Part shown: one piece after another, positions 41,320-48,256 of the stretch
Position numbering within the stretch: position 1 is the stretch's first letter
How the letters are laid out: every line of letters starts with the position of its first letter
Assembly: GCF_002288825.1 (NCBI RefSeq)
Contig: NZ_NSLI01000005.1
Location: 1-64,000, forward strand
Direction of reading: 5' to 3'
Length of the DNA: 64,000 bases
From: Sphingomonas lenta
GTDB taxonomy: Bacteria; Pseudomonadota; Alphaproteobacteria; Sphingomonadales; Sphingomonadaceae
Made by a program: the position numbers and the translations under genes
The notes under the pieces: generated by a model
Database searches by the model: none
What the model was told of the DNA's origin: nothing
The model's input: only the letters and a program-made list of their open reading frames with translations

Positions 41320-41546
41320 GCGCGTTCCACCCGGTAATTCTCGATCACGGTGTTGGCGAGGAGTTGACGGCACATCCGGTCTACGGCGGCGTCGTCCGTC
41401 CCGTCGGCCACGTCCATCTCGATGAGCTTGCCCGCACGGACGTCGTTCACGCCGTCGAAGCCGAGCGAGCCCAGCGCGTGCTGGATCGCGCGCCCCTGGG
41501 GGTCGAGCACGCCGGGCTTGAGCGTCACGAAGATGCGGAGTTTCAT
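41316..41546 (-). CDS. purS: Phosphoribosylformylglycinamidine synthase subunit PurS
   Basis: The 76-aa protein starts [20 protein letters not shown] and continues [19 protein letters not shown], the hallmark of PurS, which bridges PurQ and PurL. It is translationally coupled to purQ by a 4-base overlap. ATG 41546 is chosen on homology; the longer open frame upstream is not PurS-like. Confidence 0.95.
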   Translation of the reverse strand: MKLRIFVTLKPGVLDPQGRAIQHALGSLGFDGVNDVRAGKLIEMDVADGTDDAAVDRMCRQLLANTVIENYRVERA

Positions 41547-41717
41547 GGGAGCTCGGTTCCTCTGCGGTCGCTGCGGCCTATGCCGCCCGCCCGCCGGTGT
41601 CGCAAGCGTCAACCCTTTCCGGCGACGGACCGGCAAGAGGTTAAGCCGCATCCACTATGCTCCCGAGGCGCGCGAACACACGCTCGCCCTGGTCCACGAC
41701 GATCAAGGGGGTGGAAC

Positions 41718-41867
41718 ATGGTCTGGCTCGCCATCGCGATGTTCATCGCGCTGTTCGCGTTCGGAGGTCGCTATTTCGGCTGGGACGACCCGCAGGGGAA
41801 TATCCAGCTCGCAATCTTCAGCGCCTTCGTGTTCGGCACCATCAGCGGCTACAAGGCGCGGACCTGA
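41718..41867 (+). CDS. Small membrane protein
   Basis: The 49-aa protein has GGGGGTGG a few bases before ATG 41718. It has two hydrophobic segments (VWLAIAMFIALFAFGG and IQLAIFSAFVFGTISGY) around a WDDPQGN turn. It reads opposite to the pur genes, between purS and purC, and is just convergent with purC (stops 3 bases apart). Function unknown. Confidence 0.65.
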   Translation: MVWLAIAMFIALFAFGGRYFGWDDPQGNIQLAIFSAFVFGTISGYKART

Positions 41868-41870
41868 CTC

Positions 41871-42650
41871 CTATTTGCCGCGCCGCTTGCGGTGGCTGTC
41901 GAAGTCGAGGACGGGGTTGTCCCCGCCTTCGGGCAGGAGCCCTAAGCGCCGCGCCACCTCCTGATACGCCTCCACCTCGCCGCCGAGGTCGCGGCGGAAG
42001 CGGTCCTTGTCGAGCTTCTCGCCCGATTCCATGTCCCACAGGCGGCAGCCGTCCGGGCTGATCTCGTCGGCCAGGATGATGCGCGAATAGTCGTTGTCCC
42101 AGATGCGGCCGAACTCGAGCTTGAAGTCGACGAGCCGTATGCCGATGCCGGCGAACAGGCCCGACAGGAAGTCGTTAACGCGGATCGCCAGGTCGGCGAT
42201 GTCGTGCATCTCCTCCTGGCTCGCCCAGCCGAACGCCGCGATATGCTCGTCGGTGATCATGGGATCGCCGAGCGCGTCGTCCTTGAGGTAATATTCGATG
42301 ATGGTGCGGGGGAGCTTCACGCCCTCCTCTAGCCCCAAGCGCTTGGACAGCGAGCCGGCGGCGACGTTGCGCACCACCACCTCGATCGGCACGATCTCGA
42401 CCTGGCGGATCAGCTGCTCGCGCATGTTGAGGCGGCGGATGAAGTGGGTGGGCACGCCGATATTGTCGAGCAGCGTGAAGACGTGCTCGGAGATGCGGTT
42501 GTTGAGCACGCCCTTGCCGTTGATCGTGCCCTTCTTCTGGGCGTTGAAGGCGGTGGCGTCGTCCTTGAAATACTGGATCAGCGTCCCGGGCTCCGGACCC
42601 TCGTAGAGGATCTTGGCCTTGCCTTCGTAGATCTGGCGGCGGCGAGCCAT
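41871..42650 (-). CDS. purC: SAICAR synthase
   Basis: PurC condenses CAIR with aspartate using ATP. The 259-aa protein starts [19 protein letters not shown], contains [44 protein letters not shown], and [15 protein letters not shown], all canonical. The start at 42650 follows a GGGGAA-type site. Part of the local purine set with purS and purQ on the same strand, separated by the reversed small membrane gene. Confidence 0.97.
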   Translation of the reverse strand: MARRRQIYEGKAKILYEGPEPGTLIQYFKDDATAFNAQKKGTINGKGVLNNRISEHVFTLLDNIGVPTHFIRRLNMREQLIRQVEIVPIEVVVRNVAAGSLSKRLGLEEGVKLPRTIIEYYLKDDALGDPMITDEHIAAFGWASQEEMHDIADLAIRVNDFLSGLFAGIGIRLVDFKLEFGRIWDNDYSRIILADEISPDGCRLWDMESGEKLDKDRFRRDLGGEVEAYQEVARRLGLLPEGGDNPVLDFDSHRKRRGK

Positions 42651-42751
42651 GGTCGGCGGTTCCCCTGGAAAGAACGGCCCCGGCGGCGCGGGCGGCGTGC
42701 CGGGGCGTCAAGTCAGCGGGCGCGTATAGGGGAAGGGGGAGGGGGGTGCAA

Positions 42752-43102
42752 TCAGGCGGGCGGGTCGGGCGCGAGGAGGCGGGAGGCGAGCAGCCGTCCC
42801 ATATCGCGACGGCCGTCGGCGATCAGCACCACGACGACGCGCTCCCCTATGATCCGGTAGAAGATGCGGTATCGGCCGAGCAGAACCTGTAGATAGCCCT
42901 TCCGGTTGATGCCTTCGAGCTCTTTCGGGGCAGACCCCCGGCCCGGGAACCGCTCCAGCACCGAGATGCGATCGAACACGGCGTCCACGAACTCAGCCGC
43001 GGCGTCCTCATGATAGACCTCGGCCAAATACGCGGCGGTCGATCGGAGGTCGTCCTCCGCACCAGCGTCGAGGACGACTTCGTACCGATCCGTACGGCTC
43101 AC
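42752..43102 (-). CDS. RelE/ParE-family toxin
   Basis: The 116-aa protein starts at GTG, overlapping the antitoxin stop by 4 bases (GTGA). The ParE-like fold is plain: YEVVLDAGAEDDLRSTAAYL, FVDAVFDRISVLERFPGRG, YLQVLLGRYRIFYRI, then VVVVLIADGRRDMGRLL. Members inhibit gyrase or cut mRNA. Paired with a Phd/YefM antitoxin. Confidence 0.9.
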   Translation of the reverse strand: MSRTDRYEVVLDAGAEDDLRSTAAYLAEVYHEDAAAEFVDAVFDRISVLERFPGRGSAPKELEGINRKGYLQVLLGRYRIFYRIIGERVVVVLIADGRRDMGRLLASRLLAPDPPA

Positions 43103-43383
43103 GCGGCCGGACGCCGGGCGTACTTGGCGCGAAGCTCCTCAAGCACCTCGCGTGCGGGCCGGGTCCTGCCCTGCTCGATGTTGCGTTCGGCGAGCGCCAG
43201 GATTTGCAGCAACGCCAGCGTCTCCTTGGTCCGCTCATACTCGTGAACGCTCATCATCACGGCTTTAGCCTCGCCGTTCTGCGTCACGACCACCGGCTCG
43301 CCGCCGTCGGCCAATTCGTCGATGATCTGGGCGGCGTTGGCCTTCACGTAACTGATCGGCTTGACTTGCGTGGACAGGCGCAT
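43099..43383 (-). CDS. Antitoxin, Phd/YefM family
   Basis: The 94-aa protein reads MRLSTQVKPISYVKANAAQI, then IDELADGGEPVVVTQNGEAK and AVMMSVHEYERTKETLALL, a textbook Phd/YefM N-terminal domain. The C-terminal helix region (QGRTRPAREVLEELRAKY) should bind the toxin. It precedes the toxin and overlaps it. Likely autorepressor of the operon. Confidence 0.92.
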   Translation of the reverse strand: MRLSTQVKPISYVKANAAQIIDELADGGEPVVVTQNGEAKAVMMSVHEYERTKETLALLQILALAERNIEQGRTRPAREVLEELRAKYARRPAA

Positions 43384-43450
43384 GGGGCAGCTCCGGACTG
43401 ATTGCCGACCGAATATAGTCAGGGCGGCGACGTAAGCAATCTCGCCAATG

Positions 43451-44290
43451 TCAGGCCGCCGCCGCAGCGACAGGGTGCCAGCGCCGGCCGACGCGGCGCC
43501 ACAACATCCATGCCAGGCCGAACGCGAGGGCGGGCGGGCCGAACAGGGCGAGGCCGCCGAGGAGCACGGCGAGCGTGACCTGGGCGGAGCCGAGCGCGGT
43601 GTCGAGCGCGCTGGCAAGCGGGGCGCTGGCGTCGAAGCCGCGCACGGCGGGGCCGGAGCCGTACTCGAAAACGAGCGGCGTCGTCGCCAGGCTCTTACGC
43701 TCGTCGACCGCGCCGTCCGTGGCCGCGTTCAGCTGTTCGCGGAGTTCGGCGCGGCGGTTCTGGAGCGCGACGCGCTCCGCCGAAGTGAGGCCGGGGCGCG
43801 CGAGGTCGGCCTCGACCTGGCGGAGTTCGTCGGCCAGCTGGGCGCGCCGGACGGCGAGGCGGTCGAGATTGGCCCCGGCGTCGACGCCGCTGATCCGCGC
43901 ATCGACGAGCATGCCTTTGGCGGCCGTGACCGCGTCGATGGCGTTCTTGCCGAAGGTGCGGGCGAGCGTCGGGTCGAGCCGAAAGGCGAGCATCGCCTCG
44001 ATCTTGTTCTCGCCGAGCAGCTGGTAACGCATGCCGGTGACACGGCAACGGGCGACCCCCAGCTTCTCGCAGGCTTGGGCGTGCGCCTCCTGCGTCCCCG
44101 CGATCGCGCTGGGCGGCAGGCGAAAGGCGTAGCGGTAATCGAACGCGACGCCCGGCGCGGCGGTGACGGAGACGCCGGGCCCGGCGCTCTCGGCGGCCAG
44201 GTCGGCGCTGCTCTCGGCGGCGTCGGACGCGGCCTCCTGGTTGGCGCTGCAGGCGGCGAGGACGGGCAGGATGATCGTGGCGCGGCGCAT
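43451..44290 (-). CDS. DUF4349-family lipoprotein
   Basis: This 279-aa protein has start ATG 44290 (MRRATIILPVLAACSANQEA) with a lipobox VLAAC. The mid-region is DUF4349-like with a coiled coil (LDRLAVRRAQLADELRQVEADL, then ERVALQNRRAELREQL). A transmembrane helix (VTLAVLLGGLALFGPPALAFGLAWML) and a basic C-terminus follow. Topology: lipidated N-terminus, periplasmic body, C-terminal anchor. The family's function is not known. Confidence 0.78.
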   Translation of the reverse strand: MRRATIILPVLAACSANQEAASDAAESSADLAAESAGPGVSVTAAPGVAFDYRYAFRLPPSAIAGTQEAHAQACEKLGVARCRVTGMRYQLLGENKIEAMLAFRLDPTLARTFGKNAIDAVTAAKGMLVDARISGVDAGANLDRLAVRRAQLADELRQVEADLARPGLTSAERVALQNRRAELREQLNAATDGAVDERKSLATTPLVFEYGSGPAVRGFDASAPLASALDTALGSAQVTLAVLLGGLALFGPPALAFGLAWMLWRRVGRRWHPVAAAAA

Positions 44291-44351
44291 CGGTGACCTC
44301 CCTTGATGGTCCGCCACATTTCCGCCGTAATTCAGATCAGGTCAATAGGGG

Positions 44352-45566
44352 TTACGTCACTGCTAGGCGTCGCTGGTGGCGCGCCTCTTGCCATTCTTTT
44401 GCCTCAATCGCGCCACGAAGATGCTCGCCCGCCCGCCAGACGTCCTCGTGGCTCAAGTAGAGCGGCGTCAGCCCGAGCCGCAGGATGTCGGGGTCGCGGA
44501 AGTCGCCGATGACGCCGCGGGCGATGAGCGCCTGGGCGAGCGCGTAGGCGTGGGGGTGGCGGAAGCTGATGTGGCTGCCGCGGAGCGTCGGGTCGCGGGG
44601 GGTGACGCAGTCTAGGCCGAGCGCGTCGCCCGCGGCCGCCAGGATATCGAACAGCTGGGCGCTCTTGGTGGCGAGCGTGGCCATCTCGACCTCGGCCCAG
44701 AGGTCGAGCGCGGCTTCGAGCGAGGCCATGGCCAGCATGGGCGGGGTGCCGACGAGCCATCGCTTCATGCCGGGGCCGGGCTGGTAGCGGTCGGTGAAGC
44801 TGAAGGGTTCGGCGTGGCCCATCCAGCCGGAGAGCGGGCTTTCCAGCCGCTCCTGCCAGCGTTCGGCGACGTAGAGGAAGGCGGGGGCACCGGGACCGCC
44901 GTTCAAGTATTTGTAGGTGCAGCCGACGGCGAGGTCGGCGTTCGCGCCGTCGAGGTCGAGCGGGACCGCGCCGACGCTGTGGCTGAGGTCCCAGACGGCG
45001 AGCGCGCCGGCGTCGTGGGCGGCGCGCGTCCAGGCGGCCATGTCGAAGCGCTCGGCGGTCTTGTAATGGACGTGGGTCAGGAGCAGCACGGCGGTGTCGG
45101 GGCCGAGCGCGTCCGCGAGCTGGGCGCGGGGGACGGCGCGGAGCTCCGCGCCGGGGACGCAGGCGACCGCGCCCTCGGCGATGTGGAGGTCGGTGGGGAA
45201 GTTGCCGAGCTCGCTCACGATCACGCGGCGCTTCGGGTCGATGCGGAGCGCGGCGACCAGGGCCTTGAAGAGGTTGGCGCTGGTGGTGTCGCCGGCGATC
45301 ACCTCGTGGGGATGCGCGCCGAGCAGGGGGGCGAGCTTGGCGCCGATGCGCTGGGGGGCGTCGATCCAGCCCTCGTTCCAGCTGCGGATGAGGCGGTCGC
45401 CCCATTGGCGCGTCGTGCAGTCGGCGACCGCGGCGCGGGAGGCGTGAGTGAGGGGGCCGAGCGAGTTGCCGTCGAGGTAGATGACGCCGTCCGGGAGCGC
45501 GAAGCGGTCGCGGAAGCGGGCGAGCGGGTCGGTGCGGTCCAGGGCGCGGGCTTCGTCGAGGGTCAT
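44352..45566 (-). CDS. kynU: Kynureninase
   Basis: The PLP enzyme cleaves kynurenine to anthranilate and alanine (or 3-hydroxykynurenine). The 404-aa protein has IYLDGNSLGPL near the N-terminus, GDTTSANLFKALVAAL, the PLP-lysine segment VGCTYKYLNGGPGAPAF, and the RFGLTPLY-type end (RLGLTPLYLSHEDV). The start at ATG 45566 (MTLDEARALDRTDPLA) has GGAGGG upstream. A repeat separates it from an HGGxW alpha/beta hydrolase on the same strand, which could be a formamidase of the same pathway. Confidence 0.95.
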   Translation of the reverse strand: MTLDEARALDRTDPLARFRDRFALPDGVIYLDGNSLGPLTHASRAAVADCTTRQWGDRLIRSWNEGWIDAPQRIGAKLAPLLGAHPHEVIAGDTTSANLFKALVAALRIDPKRRVIVSELGNFPTDLHIAEGAVACVPGAELRAVPRAQLADALGPDTAVLLLTHVHYKTAERFDMAAWTRAAHDAGALAVWDLSHSVGAVPLDLDGANADLAVGCTYKYLNGGPGAPAFLYVAERWQERLESPLSGWMGHAEPFSFTDRYQPGPGMKRWLVGTPPMLAMASLEAALDLWAEVEMATLATKSAQLFDILAAAGDALGLDCVTPRDPTLRGSHISFRHPHAYALAQALIARGVIGDFRDPDILRLGLTPLYLSHEDVWRAGEHLRGAIEAKEWQEARHQRRLAVT

Positions 45567-45580
45567 ACCCTTCAACCCTC

Positions 45581-45713
45581 CGTCATGCCGGACATGGGAC
45601 CCCAGCAAAGTAGTACTTTGCTGGGAGCCCCGTTCCGGCGTCCATCGTCGTGCGAGCGATCCGGCCGGAGTGCGCGGACCACGATGGACGCCGGAACAAG
45701 TCCGGGGTGACGG
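45581..45713. repeat. CGTCATGCCGG...GGGGTGACG repeat, copy 2
   Basis: It begins cgtcatgccggacatggg and ends ggacgccggaacaagtcc, ggggtgacgg, as in the copy at 34823. An internal palindrome cccagcaaagtagtacttt, gctggg and a second arm pair ggcgtccatcgtcgtg / cacgatggacgcc make it longer. It lies between kynU and the hydrolase gene upstream on the same strand. Confidence 0.8.
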
Positions 45714-45738
45714 TTGGGGGTGGGGTGAGGGCGGTACG

Positions 45739-46722
45739 TCACTTGTCGAGCGCCTCCAGGATCAGCGACTTGGCCTTCGCCCAGGCCGGGGTCTCCGGGG
45801 CGACGAGTTCGACGTGGCCGGTGCGCGGGACGGTGTGGAGTTGGACGCGGTCGCCGGCTTTGGTTGACGCCTGCACGTATTCCGTCGCGAAACGGTAGGG
45901 GATGATGCGGTCCTCGCGGCCGTTGACGAGATCCTGCGGAAGCCCGAGCGGGAGCAGGCGAGGGACGGAGGTGTCGCGGTACGGGTCGGGGCGCCCGCCG
46001 ACCAGCTTGCCGACCACTTCAATGCCGCAGCCGTTGTCGGGGCTGGCCGCGGTCGCCTCCAGGTCGGGCAGGCCGCCCAGGCTGACGACGTGCGCGATGG
46101 GGAGCGGCGCGCCGGGCGTGCGGAGCGGGCTGTCGGCGGGGAGCCTGGGCCGGGCGGCGAGCCACAGCGCGAGATGGCCGCCCGCCGAGTGGCCGACGGC
46201 GACGACCTTGGACGTGTCGAGCTTAAACCGCGCGGCGTGGGTGCGGAGCGCGTCGGTCGCGGCGGCGGCGTCGAGGAAGGTGCCGGGATAGCCGCCGCCC
46301 GCGCGGTCGACGCCGCGATAGTCGATGTTCCACACCGCCACGCCGCTCGCCCTCAGGTCGGCGGCGAGCCAGTTCATCAGCTTGCGGTCGGCGATCGAGG
46401 TCTGCCAGCAGCCGCCGTGCACCATCAGCACGGTCGGATGCGGGCCGGACCCGGCGGGGAGCCAGACGTCGACCTTGTGCATGCCGTCGGGGCCGTAATC
46501 GACGGTGGCGTCGGGTTCGGGACGCGGACGCTTGGTCAGGTCGGGCCAGGTGAGGAGCGGCGGATCGGCGGCCATGGCCAGGGTAACGAACGCGAAGGCG
46601 GCGAGGGCCAGAAACGCGGCGCGAAGTTCACGACTTTGACGAGTGTTACGCGAAATGCGTCCCGATGCGGACCTTTTCGCGACGCGGAACAGGGGGCGGG
46701 CGAGGATAGCGGTAAGCGGCAT
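45739..46722 (-). CDS. Exported alpha/beta hydrolase with HGGxW motif, possible formamidase-like
   Basis: This 327-aa protein has a basic N-region, then a hydrophobic stretch (FLALAAFAFVTLAMA) that looks like a signal peptide although it starts about 37 residues in. Catalytic markers: VMVHGGCWQTS (HGGxW, a signature of kynurenine-formamidase-type hydrolases and related esterases), GHSAGGHLALWLA with nucleophile Ser, GREDRIIPY (acid) and RTGHVELV (His). Placement beside kynU suggests N-formylkynurenine hydrolysis, but export argues for a general esterase. The start is uncertain (46722 or 46740). Confidence 0.75.
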   Translation of the reverse strand: MPLTAILARPLFRVAKRSASGRISRNTRQSRELRAAFLALAAFAFVTLAMAADPPLLTWPDLTKRPRPEPDATVDYGPDGMHKVDVWLPAGSGPHPTVLMVHGGCWQTSIADRKLMNWLAADLRASGVAVWNIDYRGVDRAGGGYPGTFLDAAAATDALRTHAARFKLDTSKVVAVGHSAGGHLALWLAARPRLPADSPLRTPGAPLPIAHVVSLGGLPDLEATAASPDNGCGIEVVGKLVGGRPDPYRDTSVPRLLPLGLPQDLVNGREDRIIPYRFATEYVQASTKAGDRVQLHTVPRTGHVELVAPETPAWAKAKSLILEALDK

Positions 46723-46831
46723 GCCGCGGTGCTGGCACAATCGCGGCGTGTAGGACAGCGCCGAAGATCAACCGCCGGACGGTCGCGGGCCGATCATCAG
46801 CACGGCTTATCGATCTATAAGCAGAGCGCGT

Positions 46832-46867
46832 GAATGGGTGGGCGGCATCGAAGCCGCCCGCCCATTC
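46832..46867 (-). terminator. Terminator of the UrcA-family gene
   Basis: A near-perfect 15-bp stem gaatgggtgggcggc / gccgcccgcccattc has a 6-base loop, 8 bases past the stop codon on the minus strand. No T-run follows, as is usual in GC-rich alphaproteobacteria. Confidence 0.65.
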
Positions 46868-46875
46868 GGAGATCG

Positions 46876-47193
46876 TCAGCGCGCGACCGCGCCGAGCCGG
46901 ACCGGAGCGGCAATGCTCGCGAGGATGCGCTCCCGCTGCTCGGCGATCGAACGCCTCGCGGCCTGGACGCACATGCGATGCCGTTTCCGCTGTTGCAGGT
47001 CGGGCACGTAGCCGTCGGGGCAAACGGCGTTCACCGCGCTCCGCAGCCGGCGGTCGAACGTGCGGACGCCGTCGGCGGTGGTCAGGTCGAGGTCGCTTAC
47101 GGCCACGCGGGCGGTGGGCGGGGTCGTGTGCTGCTGCGCGAGGGCGGGCGTCGGCGCGAGCGCCAGCGCCACCAGGACGATGGTCTTGATCAT
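46876..47193 (-). CDS. UrcA family protein
   Basis: The 105-aa exported protein has signal peptide MIKTIVLVALALAPTPALA-Q. The mature core TARVAVSDLDLTTADGVRT, FDRRLRSAVNAVCPD and CVQAARRSI with paired cysteines is the UrcA pattern, common in sphingomonads and caulobacters. Function unknown. Divergent from the LysR gene, with 112 bases between, so regulation by that LysR protein is possible. Confidence 0.88.
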   Translation of the reverse strand: MIKTIVLVALALAPTPALAQQHTTPPTARVAVSDLDLTTADGVRTFDRRLRSAVNAVCPDGYVPDLQQRKRHRMCVQAARRSIAEQRERILASIAAPVRLGAVAR

Positions 47194-47305
47194 GGTCTTT
47201 CTCCTGTTGCGCGCCGGCCGGCGATGTTGGTCATGTGCGCCCGACGGCCTGCCCACGCCAACAAAAGCTTGGACGTGATCTGCAAGCCAGGCTTATAGTA
47301 AGCTC

Positions 47306-48238
47306 ATGCGCAGCATTCCCCCGCTCGCCGCCGTGCGCGTCTTCGAGGCGGCGGCGCGTCACGGCAACTTCACGCGCGCGGCCGAGGAGCTGGGCATGAC
47401 GCAGGCGGCGGTGAGCTATCAGATCAAGCTGCTGGAGGAGCGGCTGGGCGCGCCCGTGTTCGCGCGGAGCGGCCGCGGGATCGCACTGACGGACATGGGC
47501 CGGCGGATCGCGCCCAAGGTGACGGGCGCGTTCGACGCGCTAGACGAGGCGTTCGCGTCCGTCAGGACCGAGACCGAGTCGGTGCTGACGATCAGCGCGC
47601 CGACGAGCTTCGCCGCGAACTGGCTGGCGGGGCGGCTCGGCGGGTTCCAGCTGACACGGCCGGGGCTCGCCGTGCGGCTGCTCGTCGAGGACGCGCTGAT
47701 CGACTTCTCCAGGGGGGACGCCGACGTCGCCATACGTGGCGGGGTGTATCCGCCCTGGCCCGGACTGGCGCAGCACTTCGTCATGCGTATGCCGATCGCG
47801 CCCTATGCCAGCCCCGGCCTGATCGCGGCGCACCCGCCGGTCCGAGCCGCCGCCGACCTGCTGGCGATGCCGCGGCTCGCCGACGATCATTGGTGGCCGC
47901 TCTGGTTCCGGGCGGCGGGCGTGGACGCGCCGGAGGAGCTGGGCGGCGGCGTCCGGTTCGACTCGCAGGTGCTGATGGGCAACGCGGCGGTGAACGGGCA
48001 CGGCGTCGCGCTACTGACGCCGATGATGTGGGAGCCGCAGGTGGCGAGCGGGCAGCTGGTGCGGCTATGGTCCGTGGCGGCCTATTGGCGCGCGGGCTTC
48101 TGGCTCGTCTATCCGGAGAACAAGCGCAACCAGCCCAAGGTGCGCGCCTTTCGCGACTGGCTGCTCGAGGAGGTGCGCCGCGCGGCGGGAGAGGACCCGG
48201 ACGGCGTGCTGACGCCGCCCGAACTTGACGTGGCGTAA
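47306..48238 (+). CDS. LysR-family transcriptional regulator, GcvA-like
   Basis: The 310-aa regulator has an N-terminal winged HTH (PPLAAVRVFEAAARHGNFTR, AAEELGMTQAAVSYQIKLLE, GRGIALTDMG) and a periplasmic-binding-like effector domain (ISAPTSFAANWLAGRLGGF, GDADVAIRGG). The sequence IPPLAAVRVFEAAARH is typical of the GcvA-type subgroup. Target genes unknown; the divergent UrcA gene is the usual candidate. Confidence 0.9.
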   Translation: MRSIPPLAAVRVFEAAARHGNFTRAAEELGMTQAAVSYQIKLLEERLGAPVFARSGRGIALTDMGRRIAPKVTGAFDALDEAFASVRTETESVLTISAPTSFAANWLAGRLGGFQLTRPGLAVRLLVEDALIDFSRGDADVAIRGGVYPPWPGLAQHFVMRMPIAPYASPGLIAAHPPVRAAADLLAMPRLADDHWWPLWFRAAGVDAPEELGGGVRFDSQVLMGNAAVNGHGVALLTPMMWEPQVASGQLVRLWSVAAYWRAGFWLVYPENKRNQPKVRAFRDWLLEEVRRAAGEDPDGVLTPPELDVA

Positions 48239-48256
48239 CGCGGCGCGTTCTATTAT
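48225..48256 (+). promoter_or_regulatory. Candidate promoter TTGACG...TATTAT before parC
   Basis: TTGACG (48225-48230) and TATTAT (48251-48256) are good hexamers but are 20 bases apart, longer than the usual 17. If used, transcription would begin within the first codons of the longer parC form, favouring the ATG at 48269 as a nearly leaderless start. Confidence 0.3.
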
